NCBI GenBank assembly: GCA_034189505.1
Contig: JAXHUR010000001.1
Span: 1-64,000 of the forward strand
DNA length: 64,000 nt
Source: Geoalkalibacter_A sp034189505
GTDB lineage: Bacteria; Desulfobacterota; Desulfuromonadia; Desulfuromonadales; Geoalkalibacteraceae
Direction of reading: 5' to 3'
The number at the start of each line of letters is the position of its first letter. The first letter of the stretch is position 1. Below are positions 45,592 to 53,595 of the stretch, piece after piece. The translations under genes and the position numbers were made by a program. Below the pieces are notes generated by a model. The model made no database searches. It saw only the letters and a program-made list of their open reading frames with translations, and was not told the DNA's origin.

Positions 45592-45720
45592 ATGTTTGAA
45601 ATAGTCATGCTGGCAGCATTGTCCACCGCAGCGTTCTTTGATTTCACAGTGGAAATGGTCGAAGCTTTGTTGCGCCGAACAAAATCAAAAAAGCCCGGAG
45701 GCAAACACCTCCGGGCTTGA
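45592..45720 (+). CDS. Possible 42-residue protein ending in a terminator hairpin
   Basis: GGGAGG 5 nt before an ATG opens a 42-codon frame starting MFEIVMLAALSTAAFFDF, hydrophobic then basic (LLRRTKSKKPGG). The last codons form the terminator of the opposing korC transcript. The good ribosome site is in its favour; the short length and overlap with a terminator count against it. Confidence 0.35.
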   Translation: MFEIVMLAALSTAAFFDFTVEMVEALLRRTKSKKPGGKHLRA

Positions 45721-45722
45721 AA
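45686..45722 (-). terminator. Terminator of korDABC
   Basis: AAGCCCGGAGG/CCTCCGGGCTT 11-bp stem, followed on the minus strand by a run of six T. Confidence 0.88.
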
Positions 45723-45748
45723 AGAAACCATATAAAATCAGATGCGGA

Positions 45749-46297
45749 TCACTCGATGATCGCTTTAACCTTTTCAAAACCCAGATTATAGGCTTTTTTG
45801 TTCAATTCAATAAATGCCTCGGGCACTTTCGCCAGGACTGCCTTCTCCCCTGCCTCACGGGAAACAACATCGGTAAGAGCAATCATGGCGCCAAGAGCCA
45901 CCACGTTTGCGACGATTTCACGGCCGATGTCCTCTTTCGCGGTGCGCATGATAGGCATTTTGACAATTTTAAAGTCACCCGTCGGCTCGTTCTTGACGAA
46001 ATCGGAGTCAAGAAGCAGCAAACCACCGGGCTTGATGCCGTTGGCGTACTTATCGGCAGCTTCCTGAGTCATCGCCAGGCAGGCGTCGACAACCGTCGCC
46101 TTGGGGTAATCGATGGGGCCATCGGAGATGATAACTTCCGACTTGGAGGCGCCACCACGGGCCTCAGGGCCATAGCTCTGAGACTGAACGGCGGACTTTC
46201 CCTCCACGATACTGGCGGCTTCCGCCAGGATGATTCCGGCCGTGATCAGACCTTGACCACCGGCACCGGAAAACCGAATTTCATAACGTTCTGCCAT
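45749..46297 (-). CDS. korC: 2-oxoglutarate:ferredoxin oxidoreductase, gamma subunit
   Basis: 182 aa, full-length gamma domain of 2-oxoacid:acceptor oxidoreductases (RFSGAGGQGLITAGIILAEAA, QSYGPEARGGASKSEVIIS). In complex with KorA, KorB and KorD it oxidises 2-oxoglutarate and CoA to succinyl-CoA and reduces ferredoxin in the TCA cycle. It is the last gene of korD-korA-korB-korC and is followed by a strong terminator. Confidence 0.92.
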   Translation of the reverse strand: MAERYEIRFSGAGGQGLITAGIILAEAASIVEGKSAVQSQSYGPEARGGASKSEVIISDGPIDYPKATVVDACLAMTQEAADKYANGIKPGGLLLLDSDFVKNEPTGDFKIVKMPIMRTAKEDIGREIVANVVALGAMIALTDVVSREAGEKAVLAKVPEAFIELNKKAYNLGFEKVKAIIE

Positions 46298-46322
46298 GGT
46301 TCAATTCTCCTTTTGCAGGCGA

Positions 46323-47144
46323 TCAGGACGCTGCGCCCTGGGCACGCTCAATGACTTTCTGGTACTGCTCGCAGTATTCCGGCTTGTCTTCTTTGTAAAG
46401 AACACCCGTCAGAATTTTTCCTTCGAGCTGTTCGGCCGTCATTTTCGAAGCGGCCTGGACCGGCACGGCCATATCCTTGAGGCGCTTCATCATATCGACA
46501 ACCGAACGGAACTTGTTGCGGCGGCCATAGGTCGTGGGGCAGTCATCGAGCACCTCAATGATTGCCATCCCCTTGTGCTTGATCCCCTCCGCAATCAGCT
46601 TGTCGATCTGGGTCGCATGAAATGCGGTGGTGCGAGCCACATAGGTTGCGCCGGCGCCAATCGCCAGTTTGCTGATATCAAAAACCGGATCCGGGTTGCC
46701 GTAAGGGGTGGTGGAAGCCTTGTGCCCCGTCGGCGTACAGGGCGAGAACTGTCCCCCGGTCATGCCGTAGATATAGTTGTTCATGAGGACATAGGTCATG
46801 TCGATATTCCGACGGCAGGCATGGATGAAGTGGTTACCGCCGATGGCGACACCGTCGCCGTCACCGCCGCAGCAGATAACAGTCATCTCGGGATTTGCCA
46901 TTTTGACGCCGGTAGCGAAAGCAGCTGCACGGCCATGGGCCGTATGCAGAGTACAGGCATCGAGATAACCGGGCAGACGGCTGGCGCAGCCGATACCTGA
47001 TACGATGGAAGTCATCTTCCGATCGAGATTGCAGGTATCCATGGCCCGGATCAAGCCTTTCATGACAATACCGTGACCGCAACCGGGGCACCAGATGTGA
47101 GGCAGTTTACCCGGCCGGATGGATTTTTCGTAATCGTAAGCCAT
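46323..47144 (-). CDS. korB: 2-oxoglutarate:ferredoxin oxidoreductase, beta (TPP) subunit
   Basis: 273 aa. It contains the thiamine diphosphate-binding region CGGDGDGVAIGGNHFIHACRRN, and the N-terminal WCPGCGHGIVMKGL of the beta subunit supplies iron-sulfur cysteines. AAGGAGG precedes the ATG. It lies between korA (2 nt gap) and korC (25 nt gap). Confidence 0.94.
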   Translation of the reverse strand: MAYDYEKSIRPGKLPHIWCPGCGHGIVMKGLIRAMDTCNLDRKMTSIVSGIGCASRLPGYLDACTLHTAHGRAAAFATGVKMANPEMTVICCGGDGDGVAIGGNHFIHACRRNIDMTYVLMNNYIYGMTGGQFSPCTPTGHKASTTPYGNPDPVFDISKLAIGAGATYVARTTAFHATQIDKLIAEGIKHKGMAIIEVLDDCPTTYGRRNKFRSVVDMMKRLKDMAVPVQAASKMTAEQLEGKILTGVLYKEDKPEYCEQYQKVIERAQGAAS

Positions 47145-47146
47145 TT

Positions 47147-48280
47147 TTAAAGAACCTCCTTCACCTTGGCCATAATCTCGCCGGGATTGACAGGCTCACC
47201 ATCGACCCGGTGAACGCCGGCAATCTTGCACTTACCCTGGGATACTCGATCAACCTCAAAAATCATCTGACCGAGGTTCATCTCAGGGACAACAATCGCC
47301 TTGCCCTGCTCGGCCAATTCGAGAGTGCGTTTTTCCGGGAAAGGCCACAGGGTGATCGGGCGGAAGAGGCCAGCCTTGATCCCCTGGCTGCGAAGTTCAT
47401 TCACAGCATAGTGAGCGGAACGGGAGGTAGAGCCATAAGCCCAGATGATAACCTCAGCATCTTCTGTCATGAACTCTTCGTTCTTCTCGATATCTGCGGC
47501 GTTGTCCATGACCTTGTCGATCTGGCGACGCTCCTCGGCATCAACCAGTTCAGCCTTGGTGGTGGGGAAGCCGTCAGCAGCCTTGTTGAGACCGGTTACA
47601 TGGAATTTATACCCGGATCCAAAAGATGCCAGAGGGGGGACTTGCCCCTTGCTCGCATCATAGGGCTTGTATTCCTCAGGGGAAACATCGGGAGCCTGAC
47701 GATCAATCACTTCAAGCTCGCCCGGTTCGGGGAACTCGACACGCTCACGCATGTGGCCGACAATCTCATCGAAAAGCACCTGAACGGGCATGCGATATTT
47801 TTCAGCCAGGTTGAAGGCACGCACCGTTTCAGAAAAAATTTCCTGGCAGGTCGAAGGCACAAGAGCGATCGCAGCGTGATCGCCATGCGTTCCCCAGCGG
47901 GCCTGCATCACATCGGATTGCCCGGGGCCGGTCGGCATGCCGGTCGAGGGGCCACCGCGCATGACATTAATAATGACGCACGGCGTTTCAGCGATGCAGG
48001 CATAGCCGATCAATTCCTGCTTGAGAGAAAAACCGGGCCCCGATGTCGCGGTAATAGACTTGGAACCGGTAAGGGAAGCACCGATCACGGCAGCCATGGC
48101 GCCGATTTCGTCTTCCATCTGAATGAATTTCCCTCCAATTTTGGGCAGTTCAACGGACAGAACTTCCGCAACTTCCGTAGAGGGGGTGATGGGGTAGCCA
48201 GCAAAAAATTTGACGCCGGCATAAACTGCACCGTGCGCACACGCTTCGTTCCCCTGGAGAAGAGCAACTTTCTTAGCCAC
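47147..48280 (-). CDS. korA: 2-oxoglutarate:ferredoxin oxidoreductase, alpha subunit
   Basis: 377 aa. Pyrimidine-binding domain at the N-terminus (GYPITPSTEVAEVL, TSGPGFSLKQELIGYACIAETP) and transketolase-C-like domain at the C-terminus. The start is a GTG with AGGAGG upstream. The substrate call of 2-oxoglutarate rests on the neighbouring korD, mdh and icd and the order seen in Geobacter relatives. Confidence 0.93.
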   Translation of the reverse strand: MAKKVALLQGNEACAHGAVYAGVKFFAGYPITPSTEVAEVLSVELPKIGGKFIQMEDEIGAMAAVIGASLTGSKSITATSGPGFSLKQELIGYACIAETPCVIINVMRGGPSTGMPTGPGQSDVMQARWGTHGDHAAIALVPSTCQEIFSETVRAFNLAEKYRMPVQVLFDEIVGHMRERVEFPEPGELEVIDRQAPDVSPEEYKPYDASKGQVPPLASFGSGYKFHVTGLNKAADGFPTTKAELVDAEERRQIDKVMDNAADIEKNEEFMTEDAEVIIWAYGSTSRSAHYAVNELRSQGIKAGLFRPITLWPFPEKRTLELAEQGKAIVVPEMNLGQMIFEVDRVSQGKCKIAGVHRVDGEPVNPGEIMAKVKEVL

Positions 48281-48303
48281 GTTATCCTTCCTCCTGTAAC
48301 GGT

Positions 48304-48501
48304 TTAGGCGATTTTCTCGACCTTGATGGCAAAATCAGGGCAGCGCAATTCGCACTGCATACAAGCGATGCAAGCTTCAGGCTTGGCCGCTTTGACCGTA
48401 AAAAGATCCATTTCGAGGACCTGGGTGGGGCAGAACTCTACGCAGATGTTGCACCCCTTGCAGTACCTCTCAATGATTTCCACTTTTCCTTTGGCGCTCA
48501 T
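48304..48501 (-). CDS. korD: 2-oxoglutarate:ferredoxin oxidoreductase, 2[4Fe-4S] delta subunit
   Basis: 65 aa with two CxxCxxCxxxC clusters: CKGCNICVEFC and CIACMQCELRC. It is the electron-transfer subunit of the Kor complex and first gene of the operon. A degenerate TCA-type operator lies about 98 bp upstream. Confidence 0.93.
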   Translation of the reverse strand: MSAKGKVEIIERYCKGCNICVEFCPTQVLEMDLFTVKAAKPEACIACMQCELRCPDFAIKVEKIA

Positions 48502-48598
48502 TCCCTGTCGTCTCCTTTTTTATGATAACCGTCCGAATAAGGTTTTCCCAAAACGGCGGAATGTTACCATAAGCAGTTCGATCAAGCCAGATTTTTTT

Positions 48599-48610
48599 GT
48601 ATACGAATAC
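48599..48610 (-). promoter_or_regulatory. Degenerate TCA-type operator before korDABC
   Basis: GTATACGAATAC matches the acnB/mdh/icd palindrome in its first half and departs in the second. The -35 box is weak. It is about 98 bp before the korD start. Confidence 0.35.
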
Positions 48611-48795
48611 CAATATCCAAATTTATTTTCGGAAGACTCGCAAAATCATGCCCAAAATCATGCCGAATAGCAGGAAATCTCAATAGCCAGAAATCAAAAT
48701 GGCTACGAAGGCAAAAAGGAAATCGGCAAAATCCAGGAATATCAATCCGGAGGGGGCCTTCCTTGAAAGGAATATTTCCTCAATACTTAAAAAAA

Positions 48796-48830
48796 GAAAA
48801 TAAGGGCAATGTCGCCATTGCCCTTTTAAT
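48796..48830 (-). terminator. Terminator of mdh
   Basis: A perfect 10-bp stem AAGGGCAATG/CATTGCCCTT with loop TCGC, then ATTTTC and TTTTTTT on the minus strand. Confidence 0.85.
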
Positions 48831-48860
48831 GGTCATGACATTGGATAGGTATCAAAAAGC

Positions 48861-49817
48861 CTACATTTTCATACTTCCAACAAGCTCTTTAACGGCATTG
48901 ACTGAATTGTCGAACATCGCCTGCTCTTCACCATTGAGCTTGAACTCGATGATTTTTTCAACGCCGTTAGCGCCGAGGATGCAGGGGACGCCCACATAGT
49001 AGTTGTCAACGCCATACTCGCCCTTGAGCAGGGCGCAGGTGGGCAGCACGCGCTTCTGATCTTTCAGAATAGACTCGGCCATGGCGATGGCAGAAGAAGC
49101 AGGACTGTAGAAAGCGCTGCCGGTCTTAAGCAGGGCAACAACCTCGCCACCAGCTTTCTTGGTACGCTCAACCAGGCCATCCATGACTTCCTGGGCTTTA
49201 GCGGCGCTGCCGTACTTCTGCTCGAGAAGTTCCATCACCGGAATGCCCTTGACGCTGGCATAACGGACAAGAGGGACCATGGTGTCGCCATGACCACCCA
49301 AAGTCATTGCGGTCACGTCCTTGACGGATACGCCCAGCTCCCAGGCGATAAAACTTTCGAAACGTGCAGAGTCGAGAACCCCGGCCTGCCCCATAACACG
49401 CTCGGAGGGGAAACCGGTAATCTTCTGGCACAACGTGACCATGGCGTCGAGAGGATTGGAAATGATAATGACGAAGGAGTTCGGGGCATACTGCTTGATA
49501 CCCTCGGCCACCTGGGTCATGATTTTGGAATTGACCTCGATCAGATCATCGCGGCTCATACCGGGCTTACGCGGCAGGCCGGCGGTCACGATCACCACGT
49601 CGGAACCTTCAATGTCCTTGTAATCGTTGGTCCCCTTGAGTTCAACATCGAACCCGTCGACAGGAGAAGCCTCGGCAAGGTCAAGCATCTTGCCCTGCGG
49701 CAGGCCTTCGACGATATCGAACATGACGACGTCGCCCAACTCCCGCTGGGCTGCAAGCTGAGCAAGTACGCCACCGATTTGACCACCACCGATCAATGCA
49801 ATTCTGGGTCTCGCCAT
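48861..49817 (-). CDS. mdh: Malate dehydrogenase
   Basis: 318 aa, LDH-like (type 3) MDH. GGGQIGGVLAQLAA is the NAD-binding loop, TAGLPRKPGMSRDDL the Arg-containing mobile loop, ISNPLDAMV and MTLGGHGDTMVPL the active site with catalytic His. It oxidises malate to oxaloacetate with NAD. It has its own promoter with the shared palindrome at 49913-49925 and lies between icd and korDABC. Confidence 0.96.
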   Translation of the reverse strand: MARPRIALIGGGQIGGVLAQLAAQRELGDVVMFDIVEGLPQGKMLDLAEASPVDGFDVELKGTNDYKDIEGSDVVIVTAGLPRKPGMSRDDLIEVNSKIMTQVAEGIKQYAPNSFVIIISNPLDAMVTLCQKITGFPSERVMGQAGVLDSARFESFIAWELGVSVKDVTAMTLGGHGDTMVPLVRYASVKGIPVMELLEQKYGSAAKAQEVMDGLVERTKKAGGEVVALLKTGSAFYSPASSAIAMAESILKDQKRVLPTCALLKGEYGVDNYYVGVPCILGANGVEKIIEFKLNGEEQAMFDNSVNAVKELVGSMKM

Positions 49818-49912
49818 TCTCTCTCTCCTTTACACGTGAAATTACGCCTTCCTCCAAATGGAAGGCATGGATATAACAACGTTTCCACCAAAGAAGCTGG
49901 AGCGCATACTGC

Positions 49913-49945
49913 GTATACAGTATACAGAAAGCATTTCTCTGTCAA
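49913..49945 (-). promoter_or_regulatory. mdh promoter with palindromic operator over the -10 box
   Basis: TTGACA (49940-49945), 15 nt, TATACT (49919-49924) on the minus strand. The perfect palindrome GTATACAGTATAC (49913-49925) covers the -10 box. An adjoining GCATACTGCGTATAC (49904-49918) may be a second overlapping operator. Confidence 0.75.
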
Positions 49946-50025
49946 GAACTTTGCTTTGTAACAGATTTTTCAGGAAAATTTAGACAAAACACCCTTTTAC
50001 CATTCAGACAAAAAAGCTGAAAAAA

Positions 50026-50058
50026 ACAAAAACCCGCCTTATGGCGGGTTTTTGTTTT
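50026..50058 (-). terminator. Terminator of icd (bidirectional)
   Basis: AAAAACCCGCC-TTAT-GGCGGGTTTTT, an 11-bp stem with T-runs on both sides. Confidence 0.92.
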
Positions 50059-50070
50059 TTTCTTCCATAT

Positions 50071-52293
50071 TTACATTGCATCTATGATGCTGTTCAGAGT
50101 CGGGCTGGGGCGCATTGCTTTGACAGCCAAAACCGGGTCCGGACGGTAGTAACCGCCAATATCAACCGGCTGCCCTTGTGCGTCAAGCAACTCCTGAGCA
50201 ATTTTTTCTTTATTCTCTTCGAGCTGCTTGGCCACCTTGCCAAAACGCTCTTTCAGCTCTGCGTCCTTATCCTGTGCCGCAAGAGCTTTTGCCCAATAAA
50301 GGGTCAGGTAGAATGTGCTGCCGCGATTATCGATCTCGTTGACCTTGCGCGAAGGCAGATGACCATTTTCAAGATATTGACCAACGGCCTCATCAAGAGT
50401 TTCGGCCAGAATTTTGGCTTTCGCACTCTTGTTCTTTTCTGCAATCATTTCCAGAGAGGGCACCAGAGCACAGTACTCCCCCAGGGAGTCCCACCGCAGA
50501 TGACCTTCTTTGAGGAACTGCTGCACATGTTTGGGCGCGGAACCACCGGCTCCCGTTTCAAACAATCCGCCACCGGCCAGCAAAGGCACGATGGAGAGCA
50601 TACGGGCACTTGTTCCAAGTTCAAGGATGGGGAACAGGTCGGTCAGATAATCGCGAAGAACGTTTCCGGTCACCGAGATCGTGTCAAGCCCTTTGCGCGA
50701 ACGCTCGCAACTGAACTTCATGGCATCGACCGGCTTCATGATGCGGATATCAAGCCCGCTGGTGTCATGATCCTTAAGGTAAGTGTTGACCTTCTTAATC
50801 ATTTCCCGGTCATGCGCACGGTTGTCGTCGAGCCAGAAAATGGCGGGAGCACCGGACTCGCGGGCACGCTCAACAGCCAGACGCACCCAGTCTTTGATGG
50901 GAATATCTTTTGCCTGGCAGGCGCGGAAAACGTCGCCGGGCTCAACCTTCTGCTCAAGCAGTGTGGCCCCTGACGCATCGACAATGCGAAAGGTCCCTTT
51001 GGCCGGGGCGGTGAAAGTCTTATCATGGGAACCGTACTCTTCGGCTTTCTGCGCCATCAGCCCGACGTTGGACACGCTGCCCATGGTCGCCGGGTCAAAC
51101 TGGCCGTTTTTCTGACAGTCTTCGATCATGGCCTGATATATGGTCGCATAACAGCGGTCAGGGATCATGGCGACGGTATCCTGCAGTTCATCTTCGGTAT
51201 TCCACATGCGACCGCCGTCCCGCACCACGTTAGGCATGGAAGCGTCGACGATGATGTCGTTGGGAACATGGAGGTTGGTGATCCCGCGACGGGAATCGAC
51301 CATGGCGAGAGCCGGGCCGCTCTTGTAGCAGGCGTTGATGTCAGCTTCAATCTGAGCTTTCTTGTCTGCCGGGAGACGATCGAGCTTTTCCAGAATATCG
51401 GCAAGACCGTAATTGGGGCTGGCACCGATTTCCTTGAGTTCAGCCGCATACTTGTCAAGAGCATCCTTGAAATAGACCTTGACGCAATGCCCGAAGAGAA
51501 TGGGGTCGGAGACCTTCATCATGGTCGCCTTGAGGTGCAGAGACAGCAGGACGCCCTTCTGCTTGGCCTCATCCATGGTCCTGGCGTAAAACTTCTGCAG
51601 TTCCGCAACGTCCATGTGGGTCGAATCAAGGACTTCGCCTGCCTGCAGAGGAAGTTTCTCTTTCATGACGGTCACGCTGCCGTCTTCGGCGACGAATTCG
51701 ATTTTGGTATCGGTCGCCTTATCCAGAGTAATGGATGTTTCATTGTCGTAGAAATCGCCCTTGTCCATATGCGCCACGCGGCACTGGGAAACTTCAGGCC
51801 AGGGCTTCATCATTTTGTGAGGATTTTTCTGAGCGAACTTCTTGACCGCCGCGGCCGGCCGCCGATCGGAATTTCCTTCGCGCAGGACCGGGTTGACGGC
51901 GCTGCCGAGGACTTTGCCGAAACGCTCCTGCAGCTTTTTTTCCTCATCATTCTGGGGCTCTTCAGGGTAGACGGGGAGGTCATACCCTTTGGACCGCAGC
52001 TCCTTGAGCGCCGCCTGCAGCTGAGGGATGGACGCGCTGATATTGGGCAGCTTGATGATGTTGGCTTCAGGCTTTTTCACCAATTTACCCAATTCGGCGA
52101 GATAATCGGGGATTTTCTGCTCATCTTTGAGTTTGTCGGGAAAGTTGGCAATGATGCGTCCCGACAGAGAGATGTCGCGGGTTTCAACTTCAATTCCAGT
52201 CCCCTTGGTGAAGGCCCGGAGGACGGGAAGCAGCGCATAGGTTGCCAGCGCAGGCGCTTCGTCAATTTCTGTCCAGGTAATTTTTGATGCCAT
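50071..52293 (-). CDS. icd: Monomeric NADP-dependent isocitrate dehydrogenase
   Basis: 740 aa, the length of the monomeric IDH (type II) family rather than the 400-aa dimeric type. Recognisable blocks include YTEIDEAPALATY-like TWTEIDEAPALATYALLP at the N-terminus, SQCRVAHMDKGDFYDNE, VDSRRGITNLHVPNDIIVDASMP and ETGAGGSAPKHVQQF. It oxidatively decarboxylates isocitrate to 2-oxoglutarate, the substrate of the Kor complex encoded nearby. AAGGAG supports the start. The promoter with the shared palindrome is at 52520-52553. Confidence 0.96.
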   Translation of the reverse strand: MASKITWTEIDEAPALATYALLPVLRAFTKGTGIEVETRDISLSGRIIANFPDKLKDEQKIPDYLAELGKLVKKPEANIIKLPNISASIPQLQAALKELRSKGYDLPVYPEEPQNDEEKKLQERFGKVLGSAVNPVLREGNSDRRPAAAVKKFAQKNPHKMMKPWPEVSQCRVAHMDKGDFYDNETSITLDKATDTKIEFVAEDGSVTVMKEKLPLQAGEVLDSTHMDVAELQKFYARTMDEAKQKGVLLSLHLKATMMKVSDPILFGHCVKVYFKDALDKYAAELKEIGASPNYGLADILEKLDRLPADKKAQIEADINACYKSGPALAMVDSRRGITNLHVPNDIIVDASMPNVVRDGGRMWNTEDELQDTVAMIPDRCYATIYQAMIEDCQKNGQFDPATMGSVSNVGLMAQKAEEYGSHDKTFTAPAKGTFRIVDASGATLLEQKVEPGDVFRACQAKDIPIKDWVRLAVERARESGAPAIFWLDDNRAHDREMIKKVNTYLKDHDTSGLDIRIMKPVDAMKFSCERSRKGLDTISVTGNVLRDYLTDLFPILELGTSARMLSIVPLLAGGGLFETGAGGSAPKHVQQFLKEGHLRWDSLGEYCALVPSLEMIAEKNKSAKAKILAETLDEAVGQYLENGHLPSRKVNEIDNRGSTFYLTLYWAKALAAQDKDAELKERFGKVAKQLEENKEKIAQELLDAQGQPVDIGGYYRPDPVLAVKAMRPSPTLNSIIDAM

Positions 52294-52707
52294 GTCGTCT
52301 CTCTCCTTGGTTGGTATGCCAATGTTGCAAGTACCGCAAGAGGCTTGACGGCGGGCCGACCGACCCGCGCCCCCTTTGAAATTCAGGCGAAAAAACCGAT
52401 TGCCTTAACCACCTGCAAAGCGGGAACCTTCGCGCCCGGATAAGAACCAATCCGGTCGGCCGCGAGACAAGAGTCATCCCTCCCCCGCATGAACGAATCG
52501 ACCCTCCGGGACCAAAACGTGTATACAGTATACAAACCCCAATATACTGTCAAGGAAAATCCATGCCGGTAGAAGGCATACAGGACCTCTGCTTTAGCCA
52601 ACCACCAGAACCAAGGCGCACCCTGCAGCCGACACTATGAAAGGGGGAGGAAAAGACCTTCTGCCCACCCCCTCCGGGGCACTTCGAGAGGCTGCAAAAT
52701 CAGAAGT
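52294..52707. other. Intergenic region upstream of icd
   Basis: About 410 bp holding the icd promoter and operator (52520-52553) and a 225-nt icd leader with no obvious riboswitch. Near 52638-52675 a weak GGGGG/CCCCC pairing may end the LysM lipoprotein transcript. I see no gene. Confidence 0.55.
52520..52553 (-). promoter_or_regulatory. icd promoter with palindromic operator over the -10 box
   Basis: TTGACA (52548-52553), 15 nt, TATACT (52527-52532) on the minus strand. The perfect 15-nt palindrome TGTATACAGTATACA (52520-52534) covers the -10 box. A half-site ATATACTGT lies beside the -35 box. The layout is the same as at mdh. Confidence 0.78.
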
Positions 52708-53460
52708 TCACTTGTTCGAGGACTGTGGCAGCAGCTGCCCGATGGGGAAAATTTCAGACTGGCGAGCCTGCTCACGGGCCTCTTCAAGTTCCGCTTCGGT
52801 CATATTCCTCGGCACCTCCAGGGTTTGCCCTTCATAGACGCGCCGCGGGTCCTTGATCTGATCACGATTTGCGCGATACAAAACGGGCCACAGCAAGGGA
52901 TCGCCATAGACTTCCGGGCGGATAGAGATCAACCAGAGAGTATCGCCCTCCTGAACATCATAGCGGGAGACCTTTTCAGGTTCCGGTTCCGGCGGCGGCT
53001 CAGGTGCAGGCCTGGTTTCAGGTGCACGAGCCTTTTGAGCGGATTTGGGGGGGGCGGGAGAGGTGGCAGCTTTTTCCTGGCTGGCCTCAAGCTGTCTGCG
53101 GCGCTCAGCCTCTTCCCGTGCTTTGAGTTCCTTCTCCAACCGATCCTGCTCTTCTTGAGCAGCCTGAATCGAAACACGCGCGAAATGGTCGGCAATCGCA
53201 AAAGCGGAACGCGCTTGCTCATATTCACCTGCGTTGAGAAGCGCCTCGCCTCTCTTCAACGCCTCATAGGCCTTCTGGTAATGCTGCGTCGCCAGATGAT
53301 CGGCTCCCAATGAATACGCCCGGGCCACAATGCGCTGTGCCCCACCAAGCTCTTCACGGGGAGCAACGGCGCACCCCGACACAAGCCCCATTAAAGACAC
53401 CGCTACAAGCAGGGAGCGGACAACTGAGCAGAACATATGTCTCTGCGGAGGCACTACCAT
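52708..53460 (-). CDS. LysM-domain lipoprotein
   Basis: 250 aa. Lipobox LMGLVSGC, then a helical DUF4398-like region (about 40-115; GEYEQARSAFAIADHFA), a Pro/Ala/Glu-rich linker (about 130-165), and a C-terminal LysM domain (YDVQEGDTLWLISIRPEVYGDPLLWPVLYRANRDQIKDP), which binds peptidoglycan. It is probably an outer-membrane lipoprotein contacting the cell wall. AGGAG 10 nt upstream supports 53460; an ATG at 53436 is an alternative. Confidence 0.85.
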   Translation of the reverse strand: MVVPPQRHMFCSVVRSLLVAVSLMGLVSGCAVAPREELGGAQRIVARAYSLGADHLATQHYQKAYEALKRGEALLNAGEYEQARSAFAIADHFARVSIQAAQEEQDRLEKELKAREEAERRRQLEASQEKAATSPAPPKSAQKARAPETRPAPEPPPEPEPEKVSRYDVQEGDTLWLISIRPEVYGDPLLWPVLYRANRDQIKDPRRVYEGQTLEVPRNMTEAELEEAREQARQSEIFPIGQLLPQSSNK

Positions 53461-53526
53461 CCGTGAAAGACTCCTGGCGGCTGTTTATCGGTCGCATTTT
53501 CAGATCTGGACAAAGGGTTCACTGGA

Positions 53527-53567
53527 GAAAAAGCGGGGGCGCCCCGATCCTTCGGAATCACCCCCGC
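53527..53567 (-). terminator. Terminator of aspS
   Basis: GCGGGGG and CCCCCGC close a hairpin with an inner TCCGAAGGA stem; TTTTT follows on the minus strand. Confidence 0.8.
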
Positions 53568-53595
53568 GCTACAGACATCGGACCCCAAAATAGAC

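Larger units (their letters stand above)
48502..48860. other. Intergenic region between mdh and korD
   Basis: About 360 bp. It holds the kor operon leader and promoter region near 48540-48640, a short tandem AAAATCATGCC repeat near 48641-48664, and the mdh terminator at 48796. I see no gene. Confidence 0.6.
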
